DNA from: Rickettsiales bacterium | GTDB taxonomy: Bacteria; Pseudomonadota; Alphaproteobacteria; Rickettsiales; JANQQO01 | Direction: 5' to 3' | DNA: 18,466 bases | Assembly (NCBI GenBank): GCA_028289305.1 | Contig: JANQQO010000223.1 | Location: 1-18,466, forward strand | Part shown: piece after piece, positions 7,074 to 14,702 of the stretch | How the letters are laid out: each line of letters begins with the position of its first letter | Position numbering within the stretch: the stretch's first letter is position 1 | The notes under the pieces: model-generated | Told to the model about the DNA's origin: nothing | Seen by the model: the letters and a program-made list of their open reading frames with translations, nothing else | Databases searched by the model: none | Position numbers and translations under genes: made by a program

Positions 7074-9158
7074 CTAAAACGTCAGGGTGGCTTTGCCAAA
7101 GATGCTTCTGCCAATTTCTGAAGGTTCAGTGAAAATCGATTCAGAAAATTCCTGATGCCAGTCGTCAAAAAGATTGGTCCCTATAAGGCTCAGCTCCAGA
7201 TAATCTGTTGCTTGCCAACCAAGGCGCGTGTCTACGCGTATATAGGCTTGCGTGCCTGGGGTACGTAAATTATCCACATAAAATACTGCGTTGTCCCACT
7301 CCAAATCATACGGCAAATTCAAATAAGAGCGAATATTGAATTGGTGATTGGGGGAGTTATCCTCTTCACTTTCAAGAAAAATATCGCTGCTTCCAGGGTC
7401 TAGATCAAGATCGATATTAAAGAACGTATATGCAGCTGCCACACGCCATGCATCCGTCACTTGCCAGTTGGTGGTGACTTCAACACCATAACTATTGCCA
7501 AAGCCGTTATTCGCGGCATTAAACGGCAATACCAAATGTGGTGCAAAGAAAGGGGATGTTGCATTCAAAAACGGCATACCCGCCTCAAATGTACGCAGAT
7601 CCTCATAATCATTATAGAAGCCTGTGACATCCACAGATAGATAGTCACGCGGTTTCACGCGATAGCCTATCTCATACGCAATCAGATTTTCCGACTCAAT
7701 ATCACGATTGCCGATCTGCTGCAAAAATCCTGCAGGTAACCCCGGCCCAGCAAAACCTGGAGGGAAGGCCGCGCCTACAAGGGTCAGCCCATTTTCTGCC
7801 CGGCTTGGCGTTCGTACCGCGCGTGCTACCGAAGACCAGAGCGTTTGCTTCTCATCCACAATCCAAGAGAGGCGCGCGCTAGGCTGGTATTCGAAGCCCG
7901 TATAGTCCGTATGCTCAATTTTTGTACCGAGCGTTAAAAAGACCTCTTCCGGCAAGAGCGTGATCTTATCCTGGATAAATGCACTGACCAGGTCATAGGA
8001 ATCGCTGTCTGGGTCGTAATCAAGAAAGCCGCTATCATTGAGATTATCTTTAATATAGCGATAGCCCAGTCCCCAGATTAACTCATGGCGGTCGCTAAGC
8101 TTCTTAGTGTGTTGGAGGTCAAAATCATAGGTCAGGCGCTGCTGATCAAGAAAGGAAATATCCCGTGCAATAAAATCAACATAGGTCTGAAAGATCACTT
8201 CCGAATCCGGTGAATAGGTATGTGTCCAGCGGCCAAGCAGGTTAAAGCCGCGTGTGTTGATGTCTACGTCTTCCCGCGCTACAAACGGCGCTGTTAGAGA
8301 AGGAAACACCGAGTCGGCATTGTTACTGCCGTCGTAGAAATCCCCCTGGAACGTAAATTCATTTTTTTCAGATTTGTCCCAGTCTGCACGAAAGCCTCCG
8401 CGCGCCTGATACCAATCATCGCCCGCATCACTACCATTCAGTTTTTGTGTTTCATCGCGCAAAAACCGCTTTGCATAAATACGATAATGCCCTTTATCAT
8501 CAATTTTTCCGCCATAGCGCGCATTGCCAAACAGTCGCTCATGCTTGCCTGCGCCAGCAGAAATCAAATATCCTTGTGTATCCTCGGCGCGCTTCGTGAT
8601 GATGTTAATCACCCCATTCACCGCGTTAGCGCCCCAAAGGGTAGCGCCCGGGCCGCGTATTACCTCAATACGCTCCACATCTTCGATCATTGTGTCTTGC
8701 ACGTCCCACCACACACCGGAGAACAGCGGCGTATACACCGTGCGTCCGTCAATCAACACCAATAATTTATTAGAAAACTGGCGGTTAAACCCGCGTGAGG
8801 TAATCGCCCATTTGTTGGAATCGATCTGCGCTACCTGCAGACCAGGTACAATGCGCAATGCTTCAGGAACAGTCGTAAACCCGCCGCGGCGAATGTCTTC
8901 TTGCGTAATCACAAAAATAGCCGCAGGCGCTTCGGAGATTTTCTCTGCTTTTTTCGAAACAGACGTCACCTCAATATCCATGAGGCTTTCTAAAGGCAGG
9001 TCAAAAAATTCCTCCGCCTCTTCTTCCTCTGCCTGCTCTTGAGCCAGGGCGGTGTTGGGTGCTGTTGCGAGAGTAAAAAGACCCGCTATGGCAAAAGCGG
9101 TGTAAAAAGAACGCAGAAGTAAACCAGAAAGATGAGCAGTGCGTTGTGCCATACCCAT
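7074..9158 (-). CDS. TonB-dependent outer-membrane receptor
   Basis: A 694-residue outer-membrane beta-barrel receptor that would import a ligand with energy from TonB. A signal peptide runs to about residue 39 (cleavage ALA-Q), followed by an acidic Glu-rich stretch and then LESLMDIEVTSVSKK (56-70), the TonB-box/plug entry seen in the 'EVTSVSK' group of receptors. The plug follows (about 75-190; IDGRTVYTPLFSGVWWD, VERIEVIRGPGATLWGANAV, NGVINIITK), then the barrel, ending FGKATLTF with the usual terminal Phe. Length is normal. No Shine-Dalgarno is clear before the ATG at 9158, and a second ATG lies two codons in. In this receptor group the neighbours are often a YfiR protein and sensor kinases, as here. 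The ligand is unknown; the barrel has no feature that tells a siderophore from other substrates. Confidence 0.93.
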   Translation of the reverse strand: MGMAQRTAHLSGLLLRSFYTAFAIAGLFTLATAPNTALAQEQAEEEEAEEFFDLPLESLMDIEVTSVSKKAEKISEAPAAIFVITQEDIRRGGFTTVPEALRIVPGLQVAQIDSNKWAITSRGFNRQFSNKLLVLIDGRTVYTPLFSGVWWDVQDTMIEDVERIEVIRGPGATLWGANAVNGVINIITKRAEDTQGYLISAGAGKHERLFGNARYGGKIDDKGHYRIYAKRFLRDETQKLNGSDAGDDWYQARGGFRADWDKSEKNEFTFQGDFYDGSNNADSVFPSLTAPFVAREDVDINTRGFNLLGRWTHTYSPDSEVIFQTYVDFIARDISFLDQQRLTYDFDLQHTKKLSDRHELIWGLGYRYIKDNLNDSGFLDYDPDSDSYDLVSAFIQDKITLLPEEVFLTLGTKIEHTDYTGFEYQPSARLSWIVDEKQTLWSSVARAVRTPSRAENGLTLVGAAFPPGFAGPGLPAGFLQQIGNRDIESENLIAYEIGYRVKPRDYLSVDVTGFYNDYEDLRTFEAGMPFLNATSPFFAPHLVLPFNAANNGFGNSYGVEVTTNWQVTDAWRVAAAYTFFNIDLDLDPGSSDIFLESEEDNSPNHQFNIRSYLNLPYDLEWDNAVFYVDNLRTPGTQAYIRVDTRLGWQATDYLELSLIGTNLFDDWHQEFSESIFTEPSEIGRSIFGKATLTF

Positions 9159-9192
9159 ACGCTAGTAACGTAAAAATACACATGCTGCAAGA

Positions 9193-9218
9193 TGGTTAAT
9201 CAACCACCTGGCATTATA
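9193..9218 (-). promoter_or_regulatory. Candidate -10 and operator dyad for the TonB-receptor gene
   Basis: A perfect TATAAT lies on the minus strand at 9218-9213. No good -35 is seen at 16-18 bases, which would suit an activator-dependent promoter. The dyad TGGTT-4-AACCA (9193-9206) falls right at the predicted start site (about 9206). The leader would be about 48 bases. Confidence 0.4.
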
Positions 9219-9242
9219 GAGATGAAAATTTACAAGACCGTG

Positions 9243-9269
9243 ATAAAAATACTACGCTTTGCGAAAGCG
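9243..9269 (-). terminator. Intrinsic terminator of the acyltransferase gene
   Basis: On the minus strand CGCTTT (9269-9264), loop CGC, AAAGCG (9260-9255), then TAGTATTTTTATC. It begins just after the acyltransferase stop codon, with a short T-rich tail. It separates that gene from the TonB-receptor gene. Confidence 0.55.
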
Positions 9270-9271
9270 GC

Positions 9272-9916
9272 TTACTCCACACCTGGTGTAATCACCAGGG
9301 AGAGCACCATTTCTACGCCTTCGTAGATCGGTTTGGGCGGTACTCGAATATCTTTAAAGATTTCTGCACCAAACCCATGACCGAGCGCTACGCGCCGCAC
9401 CCGCCGCGCCTGATTATACGGCGAAACAGAAAATAAATACTTTACACCCAGCTCCTTACACATATCCCCGATATGCTCATATAAAATCTCGGACTGCACA
9501 CCATCACGATATTCGCCCAACAATGCGAGCCGCGAAAGCTCGCCATAGGTCACGTTTTCCAAATCCAGATCTGGAAATAGCTCTTTCAGAATAAACCCTT
9601 TTTCTTCTAAAGGCAGATGCGGGTTTACTTCGTCAGAATGCACAGTCAGGCGTGCTCCGCCGACGCATTTATCACCGTTGAGCACCAGCAATATCTCGCT
9701 GTTCAAATCTTCCCAGTCTAATTTGCCAGAAAAATGTTTTAACCCAAGATGATCCGCGTAGGTCTTTTGCCGCACTTCAAAATATTGTTGAAGCTGCTTT
9801 TGCGTATGCCCCTCCCAGGTATAGCGTAGCTCACCTGCGTTCAGCATGCGCTTTTTTCCATGAGAATATAATTTTCTTCCTTCTGCCAAAGGCAGAGTAG
9901 CCCTCTGATGTAACAT
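9272..9916 (-). CDS. Autoinducer-synthase-like acyltransferase (LuxI/FeeM GNAT superfamily)
   Basis: A 214-residue protein with the layout of the N-acyl-homoserine-lactone synthase / N-acyl amino acid synthase (FeeM) branch of GNAT acyltransferases, which transfer an acyl group from acyl-ACP or acyl-CoA to an amino-acid-like acceptor. Visible marks: FEVRQKTYADHLGL with R49, acidic D67/D70, then EILLVLNGDKCVGGARL with R89, PLEEKGF, and YGELSRLAL with E126/R129, the conserved 'E.SR' pair. C-terminal VSPYNQARRVRRVALGHGF fits the acyl-carrier-facing half. It lacks the Trp-rich N-terminus of classic LuxI and has no LuxR-type gene beside it, so an acyl-amino-acid product is as likely as a lactone. 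GGTGGGGA before the ATG supports this start; M24 is an alternative. The gene is divergent from the kinase operon at 10197, has its own promoter and terminator, and is probably cytoplasmic. Confidence 0.7.
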   Translation of the reverse strand: MLHQRATLPLAEGRKLYSHGKKRMLNAGELRYTWEGHTQKQLQQYFEVRQKTYADHLGLKHFSGKLDWEDLNSEILLVLNGDKCVGGARLTVHSDEVNPHLPLEEKGFILKELFPDLDLENVTYGELSRLALLGEYRDGVQSEILYEHIGDMCKELGVKYLFSVSPYNQARRVRRVALGHGFGAEIFKDIRVPPKPIYEGVEMVLSLVITPGVE

Positions 9917-9946
9917 AATTTCCCCACCGTGCGTGAATTTACACCT

Positions 9947-9965
9947 CCCTTAATCAACTTAAGGG
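9947..9965. promoter_or_regulatory. Perfect 19-bp dyad over the acyltransferase start site
   Basis: CCCTTAA-TCAAC-TTAAGGG is an exact 7-bp inverted repeat with a 5-base spacer. Its right edge touches the -10 at 9965 and its centre coincides with the predicted transcription start (about 9958). Size and place fit the operator of a dimeric repressor. No gene in the window encodes an obvious DNA-binding regulator. Confidence 0.6.
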
Positions 9966-9993
9966 TTATACTAAAAATCCCCCCCCTTTACAA
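9965..9993 (-). promoter_or_regulatory. Acyltransferase promoter with a G8 run in its spacer
   Basis: On the minus strand TTGTAA (9993-9988), spacer of exactly 17 bases, TATAAC (9970-9965). The spacer includes eight consecutive Gs (9986-9979). A gain or loss of one G would change the -35/-10 distance, so the promoter could be phase-variable. Confidence 0.6.
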
Positions 9994-10061
9994 CACTTAA
10001 AAACATCTTTTTTAAATAAATCATTATTGTTGTGCAAAAAAATGCATAAAATCAGTGATCC

Positions 10062-10099
10062 GTTAATAAAAAATTAACTATTTTAGGTTAGTCTACCTA
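10062..10099. promoter_or_regulatory. Two tandem dyads upstream of the CHASE8 kinase operon
   Basis: GTTAAT-AAAAA-ATTAAC (10062-10078) and TAGGT-TAGTCT-ACCTA (10084-10099) are both exact inverted repeats, 5 bases apart, in the A/T-rich part of the divergent intergenic region. They may be regulator sites. A possible -10 TAAAAT with 17-base spacing to a poor -35 lies just upstream near 10046-10051, too weak to assign firmly. Confidence 0.35.
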
Positions 10100-10118
10100 G
10101 AGAATACGGTGGAGTGAC

Positions 10119-10172
10119 ATGAAAATGCTGTTTGAGGGCGATTTCATAAAAAACGACATCAAGAAAACATGA
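10119..10172 (+). CDS. Possible 17-residue leader peptide
   Basis: ATG at 10119 follows GGAG by a short spacer and opens a 17-codon frame (MKMLFEGDFIKNDIKKT) ending in TGA at 10170. It ends 24 bases before the kinase start. It could be a leader or coupling peptide, or chance. It is supported only by the ribosome-binding site and position. Confidence 0.25.
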   Translation: MKMLFEGDFIKNDIKKT

Positions 10173-10196
10173 TAAACGCCGGGGGATACTGGTTAT

Positions 10197-11783
10197 ATGC
10201 GGTGGTTAGGTAAACAACTGCACCTCACGTTAAAGCGCAAAATCATGATGGTAATCATGGTTACCAGCTCGCTGACGCTATTGCTGACGAGCGCGGTATT
10301 CATTGCGTATAACGTGGTTTCGGCGCGTGATACCACCGTACAAGAGCTCAACATGCTTGGCCGTATCATTGGTAGTCGCTCTACTGCCGCACTCAGCTTT
10401 AATGACCAGGTGATGGCCGCAGAAAACCTTGCTTCATTTGCCGCAAAAACCTCTATTATTTCTTCTTGTATCTATGATGCTGATAAGGGCGTATTTGCCT
10501 CCTATCGCCGCGATGAAACGATGAAAGAAATATGCCCGGAAGAACCAGAATATGGCCATTTCTTTACAGAAAACACCCTCTGGCTCCACCAGAATATCAA
10601 GCTAGCAGATGAGGTCATTGGTTCTATCTATATTCGTTCAGATTTGCAGGGTATCCGAGAGTATATCTTGGAATATTCGGGCTATGTGCTCATCTTCATC
10701 CTGCTTGGTACAGTGCTCGCTTATCTGATCTCAACACGCCTACAGCGCCTGGTTTCAGAGCCTATTTATCACCTCGTAGATACAGCAAAAGAGGTCTCGG
10801 AGCAGAAAAACTACTCTGTGCGCGCCACATTAAAATCCTACGATGAGCTCGGCGTGCTCATCGATGCGTTTAACGATATGTTGGCTGAGATTCATAAGCG
10901 CGATAAAGCCCTGCGTAACGCCAAGAAAACCCTCGAATTACGCGTAATAAAACGTACGCATGATCTAGAGGCGGCAAAAGAACAGGCAGTGGCTGCCAAC
11001 CAGGCAAAAAGCCAATTCCTGGCCAATATGAGTCATGAGCTGCGCACACCAATGCATGCTATTCTAAGCTATGCGAACTTCGGTATGGAAGAAATCGATG
11101 AATCCAAGAAAGAGGATCTCTATCGCTATTTTTCCCGCGTGCGGGATAGCGGTACTCGCCTCCTTTCCTTGCTCAACAACCTGCTGGATCTCTCCAAGCT
11201 CGAAGCAGGGAAAATGGAGTTCGATATGCATAAAAACGATCTCCAGAAAGCCGTGCGCACCGTTTCACGCGAGCTCAAAGGCTTGCTGGATGAGAACAAG
11301 CTCGAATTGGTGGTAGAAGAGCCCAAAATGTCCACCGTGGCTATATATGATTCCGGTAAAATTGTGCAGGTAATCTATAACTTCCTCTCCAATGCGATAA
11401 AATTCTCTTCCGAAGGCAGCAAGATTGTCTTAAGCTATCGCCATGAAAATATGCAGCCCAATGGCGGAGAATCTATCCAAGGTGTTGCCCTATCTGTCGC
11501 CGATGAGGGTATTGGTATTCCAGAAGATGAGTTAGAGAGCGTGTTTGATAAATTCATGCAGAGCAGTAAAACAAAAACTGGCGCTGGTGGCACGGGGCTA
11601 GGCCTCGCTATCTGTTCAGAGATTATCGGCGAGCATAAAGGGCTCATCAGAGCAGAAAATAATGATAAAGGTGGGGCCACCTTCACCTTCACTATACCTG
11701 TAGAGGGAAGGGACGCTATTACAGCAAAGACTACGAAGAAAACATCAAAACCGCACCACCAGGAGAATATAAATGGTAGATAA
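10197..11783 (+). CDS. Membrane histidine kinase with CHASE8-like periplasmic sensor and HAMP domain
   Basis: A 528-residue inner-membrane sensor kinase. One transmembrane segment lies at about 17-40 and the second at about 158-178. The periplasmic part between them has CHASE8 marks: ELNMLGRIIGSRSTAALSFND (50-70), AAENLASFAAKTSIISSCIYD, FASYRRD. HAMP follows (about 178-232), then a helical linker, HisKA with NMSHELRTP (phospho-His H280), and HATPase with N399 in FLSNAIKF, DEGIGIP (436-442) and GGTGLGLAI (464-472). There is no receiver. CHASE8 is the sensor region of YfiN/TpbB bound by YfiR, and a yfiR gene lies 3.2 kb away beyond the TonB receptor, so YfiR control of this kinase is a strong inference. 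It overlaps the next gene by 11 bases, so the two are coupled. A GGGGGA lies somewhat far (about 10 bases) from the ATG. Confidence 0.9.
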   Translation: MRWLGKQLHLTLKRKIMMVIMVTSSLTLLLTSAVFIAYNVVSARDTTVQELNMLGRIIGSRSTAALSFNDQVMAAENLASFAAKTSIISSCIYDADKGVFASYRRDETMKEICPEEPEYGHFFTENTLWLHQNIKLADEVIGSIYIRSDLQGIREYILEYSGYVLIFILLGTVLAYLISTRLQRLVSEPIYHLVDTAKEVSEQKNYSVRATLKSYDELGVLIDAFNDMLAEIHKRDKALRNAKKTLELRVIKRTHDLEAAKEQAVAANQAKSQFLANMSHELRTPMHAILSYANFGMEEIDESKKEDLYRYFSRVRDSGTRLLSLLNNLLDLSKLEAGKMEFDMHKNDLQKAVRTVSRELKGLLDENKLELVVEEPKMSTVAIYDSGKIVQVIYNFLSNAIKFSSEGSKIVLSYRHENMQPNGGESIQGVALSVADEGIGIPEDELESVFDKFMQSSKTKTGAGGTGLGLAICSEIIGEHKGLIRAENNDKGGATFTFTIPVEGRDAITAKTTKKTSKPHHQENINGR

Positions 11784-12753
11784 CCCGTTAAAAGCGATGG
11801 CTGAAAGCGCCAAGCTCGTTGAGCAGCCGCTAAAAATCATGGCGGTAGATGATGAAGAATTTAACCTAGAAATCCTCATCAAACACCTTGAAGGGGCCGG
11901 TTATCAAACAATCAGCTTTGGCAGTGGGGATGACGCGTGGTTTCACTTGCAAAAAAATCCCACTGATGTGGATATTATCCTGCTGGATAAAATGATGCCA
12001 GGGATGAGTGGGCTTGAAGTATTAAAGAAAATCAAAGAGCACCCAGAGCTAGACCACATCACCGTCATATTACAAACCGCTTCTGTTGGCGCGCAGGAAG
12101 TGGCTGAAGGCATTGAAGCTGGCGCCTATTACTATCTCACCAAGCCATATGCTGCGGAAGTTCTCCTCTCTATAGTTAACGCAGCGGCGGAAGATTATAA
12201 ACAGCGCAACTACCTCAAAAGCGAGGTAGAGAAAAAAGATACGGTGCTTCAAATCACCAAGAAAAGTGAATTTGAACTCCGTACCATCGATGAAGCACGT
12301 GCCTTGTCTTCCTATCTCTCCAGTTTTTTCGCCGATCCGCCGCGCGTGTTGGTTGGCCTGTCTGCTCTTATAATCAACGCCATTGAGCACGGCAATCTGG
12401 GTATCGGCTATGAGAAAAAAAGCGAGCTGGTATCCAATAATACATTGGAGAAGGAGGTGGAAAGACTCCTCCGGGTGCCAGAAAATCAGGATAAGAAAAT
12501 TCAAGTCACATTAGAAAAAGAGGGCAGCAAGGTTATCATTCACATTAAAGACCAAGGTGAGGGCTTTGATTGGAAAGAGTATCTTGATTTTGATCCTTCA
12601 CGCATGACCGACCCCAATGGTCGTGGCATTGCCATGGCCCATATTATGTCTCCTGGCACAATAGAGTTCCTGAATAAAGGCAATGAAGTGCTCTACACCA
12701 TCGACCTAGAGAAAGAAAAAGAAGAAGCCGAATCTCGTGGTGAATCACAATAG
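11773..12753 (+). CDS. Response regulator with C-terminal anti-sigma-type ATPase domain
   Basis: A 326-residue protein. The receiver is at about 20-140: D26/D27, phospho-Asp D72 in ILLDKMMPGMSG, T102, K124 in YLTKPY. A helical linker (about 140-175) leads to a HATPase_c_2 domain resembling RsbW/SpoIIAB-type serine kinases rather than histidine kinases: LIINAIEHGN (199-208; N202, H206), IKDQGEGFDW (258-267; D260) and NGRGIAMAHIM (282-292). There is no HisKA, so it should receive phosphate from the kinase encoded upstream and act through its ATPase domain, perhaps as a switch kinase or partner-binding module. AGGAG seven bases before the ATG, and an 11-base overlap with the kinase gene, show tight coupling. 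Receiver-ATPase proteins of this type occur in alphaproteobacteria near TonB receptors. The target protein is not in the window. Confidence 0.87.
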   Translation: MVDNPLKAMAESAKLVEQPLKIMAVDDEEFNLEILIKHLEGAGYQTISFGSGDDAWFHLQKNPTDVDIILLDKMMPGMSGLEVLKKIKEHPELDHITVILQTASVGAQEVAEGIEAGAYYYLTKPYAAEVLLSIVNAAAEDYKQRNYLKSEVEKKDTVLQITKKSEFELRTIDEARALSSYLSSFFADPPRVLVGLSALIINAIEHGNLGIGYEKKSELVSNNTLEKEVERLLRVPENQDKKIQVTLEKEGSKVIIHIKDQGEGFDWKEYLDFDPSRMTDPNGRGIAMAHIMSPGTIEFLNKGNEVLYTIDLEKEKEEAESRGESQ

Positions 12754-12762
12754 GGCAATGTT

Positions 12763-13416
12763 ATGGCGCGTCTTTCTCACATACTCCTCGTTGATGATAA
12801 TATCCACCGCATCTATAACAACACATTGGTGCTGAGGGAGTTTGCCGACTGCGTTATTTCCCATGCAAAGAACGCGGAAGAGGCCATAAAAAGTGTTAAA
12901 GATATCTGGTTTGATGTCATTTTTATCCACTGTGATATTGAAAATAACCAAGGATTTACTGCGGCGCATGACATTGAGTCATTACAGAAAAAAGGCCATA
13001 TTGAGCCCGTTATCCTAACGGGTCTTACGCTTTCGCCTGAAAAATATGAAAAAGATGCGCGCAAAGCAGGAATAAGCATGCTTTTCAATGATCCACTCAC
13101 CATAGAGCAATTAAGGAAAAGTGAGGAGGTAAAGGCCGCACTTCGTTCAGTAACCTCTGCGAAAGTGAGAGCGGTGCATGGTAGATTCGCTGCGGAAGGA
13201 CATAATAAATATACCCAAAAACAGCGCTCTGCCATCAAAACACTCAATCTCTCTCAGGATTTCACGAAAGAGCATGTGAAGGATCAATATCGGAAATTAG
13301 TCAAAGAGTGCCACCCGGATATCGTACAAACAAATGAGGCAACCAAAGAGCGTTTTTATCAGATTAATCAGGCGTATGAAACCCTACTAGATGTGTTTGA
13401 TGATCAGGCGGCCTAG
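12763..13416 (+). CDS. Degenerate receiver fused to a DnaJ-type J domain
   Basis: A 217-residue two-domain protein. The N-terminal half (about 5-125) has receiver fold marks (ILLVDDN, D11/D12; VILTG, T86). However, the phospho-Asp position reads H56 in VIFIHCDIENNQG, and the usual KP lysine is replaced (FNDPLT, 108-113), so it should not be phosphorylated. The C-terminal half (about 155-212) is a J domain: IKTLNLSQDFTKEHVKDQYR, then KLVKECHPD with the HPD triad at 184-186, and FYQINQAYETLLD. HPD is what stimulates Hsp70 (DnaK) ATPase. The protein starts 9 bases after the response-regulator gene and closes the operon. It may bring DnaK to a signalling target recognised by the pseudo-receiver. 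There is no Gly/Phe or zinc-finger region, so it is not a general DnaJ. Confidence 0.85.
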   Translation: MARLSHILLVDDNIHRIYNNTLVLREFADCVISHAKNAEEAIKSVKDIWFDVIFIHCDIENNQGFTAAHDIESLQKKGHIEPVILTGLTLSPEKYEKDARKAGISMLFNDPLTIEQLRKSEEVKAALRSVTSAKVRAVHGRFAAEGHNKYTQKQRSAIKTLNLSQDFTKEHVKDQYRKLVKECHPDIVQTNEATKERFYQINQAYETLLDVFDDQAA

Positions 13417-13419
13417 CAA

Positions 13420-14613
13420 TTACCACCCACCATGCAGCTTCTCAATATTCTGCTGCACCATCGAAACAAAATGTGCCAAATTCCGAACATTCTTACGTTG
13501 CCCTTCTTGGGTCAGGTGCTTAATATACACGTGTAAATTATGGCGTATCTTTTCGCCCTCCGGCACTTCATCGCTTCCCTGCAGGTTTTGAATAACACGT
13601 ATTGCAAGCAGTACCACATCATGCATCGAATGGTGCAGCCCACCACGTTTATACAGCGCTTCTGTACCTTGGTGATTTTCAATAAGTTTCAATATATCAG
13701 GGTATTTGATGCCGGTAATATTAGTAGCAATCACTACAAACAGGGTGAGATTGCCCCAGGCAAGCGCAGGCACCGCAGTCACATGCCCATCGCCCAAACT
13801 ATCAAGCAAACGCGCTAATTCTCCATCTTCCTTTTTTATCTCGTCCTCTAGCGTTCCATTTTCTTCCAATTGATCAACCAAATCCATCAGTTCAGACGTG
13901 ATATCCTGCTGCGCCATCAGCTTAATAGCAGCAATCTCTCCGCTTTCCTGGAAAAGCGTATGAATTTCTTCGAAAGACGTGTGATAGCGCGCCTCCAGCC
14001 GCTTCTTCATCTTATCTGAAATCGTGGTGGCAATTTTTGTCATAATCTTCTGCTTAATATTGCCGCGTTGGATCAGTGAATCGATAATCTTCTCGTTATT
14101 CGAAAAATCCCCAACGACTTTGTCATAGCTATCATCGCTTATTTCCGCACCAGCGTTATGCAGCAATGTACCTACCACCTCTTCTTTTCCTTGTTCGACC
14201 AGCGCATCTGAAACACTTGCAGCAACCTGTACCCGTTTAGCAATCGCCATCTGATGTGCAGCATTCTCCGTTTCCTTAATGATCTCAATTAGGTCGTTAT
14301 CGTTAAATACTTCAGAAAATTCCAGCACCGGGCAGGCAACCGTCTCTACATCTTTCGCTAAAGACAACACCACATCTTTCGGTACGATGCTGCTGCTCAC
14401 AATGCTTGCGGAGAGCACTTTACGCACTTCGATTTCGGTATCTTTTAGTAAGTGGCGAAAGATTTGTTCCGAAATCTTTAGCTCACTCTCTGTAAACTCT
14501 TCAGAAACATACTGTTTACAGAGTTTCTGCACTACTTGCAGCTTCGTTCCAATATCAGAACTCTGGGAAAGCGCTTCTACGTCAGATTGGGACAGGTGTT
14601 CTTTACTCGTCAT
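13420..14613 (-). CDS. DUF2336 protein
   Basis: A 397-residue, all-helical cytosolic protein matching the alphaproteobacterial DUF2336 family: HEAT-like helical pairs at the N-terminus (VEALSQSSDIGTKLQVVQKL, FRHLLKDTEIEVRKVLSASI) and the characteristic segment KDVETVACPVLEFSEVFNDN at about residues 88-107. Function of the family is not established to my knowledge; members often lie near signalling and cell-cycle genes. The ATG at 14613 is preferred over the TTG one codon earlier; no Shine-Dalgarno is seen. It converges on the kinase/J-domain operon with only 3 bases between stop codons and no terminator, so transcripts must overlap. Confidence 0.82.
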   Translation of the reverse strand: MTSKEHLSQSDVEALSQSSDIGTKLQVVQKLCKQYVSEEFTESELKISEQIFRHLLKDTEIEVRKVLSASIVSSSIVPKDVVLSLAKDVETVACPVLEFSEVFNDNDLIEIIKETENAAHQMAIAKRVQVAASVSDALVEQGKEEVVGTLLHNAGAEISDDSYDKVVGDFSNNEKIIDSLIQRGNIKQKIMTKIATTISDKMKKRLEARYHTSFEEIHTLFQESGEIAAIKLMAQQDITSELMDLVDQLEENGTLEDEIKKEDGELARLLDSLGDGHVTAVPALAWGNLTLFVVIATNITGIKYPDILKLIENHQGTEALYKRGGLHHSMHDVVLLAIRVIQNLQGSDEVPEGEKIRHNLHVYIKHLTQEGQRKNVRNLAHFVSMVQQNIEKLHGGW

Positions 14614-14660
14614 CAAAAAATAAGTGCAATGTTAACTAGAATTGGTGCGGTAAAGCACAA

Positions 14661-14689
14661 TCTATAGTAGTATATATCGGCTGTAACAA
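14661..14689 (-). promoter_or_regulatory. Promoter for the DUF2336 gene
   Basis: On the minus strand TTGTTA (14689-14684), 17-base spacer, TATAGA (14666-14661). The leader would be about 40 bases. Confidence 0.45.
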
Positions 14690-14702
14690 AGCTTGAGTAA
14701 GC

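Noticed and set aside
8524..9042. 172-codon plus-strand frame inside the TonB-receptor gene
   Set aside because: It is antisense to the conserved plug region; no domain is seen.
9272..9916. Calling the acyltransferase a true LuxI homoserine-lactone synthase
   Set aside because: The E.SR pair and fold marks fit, but the LuxI N-terminal Trp motif and a LuxR partner are missing, so only the superfamily is claimed.
12763..13416. Functional phosphorylated response regulator
   Set aside because: The phospho-Asp position is His and the conserved Lys is missing, so it is called a pseudo-receiver.
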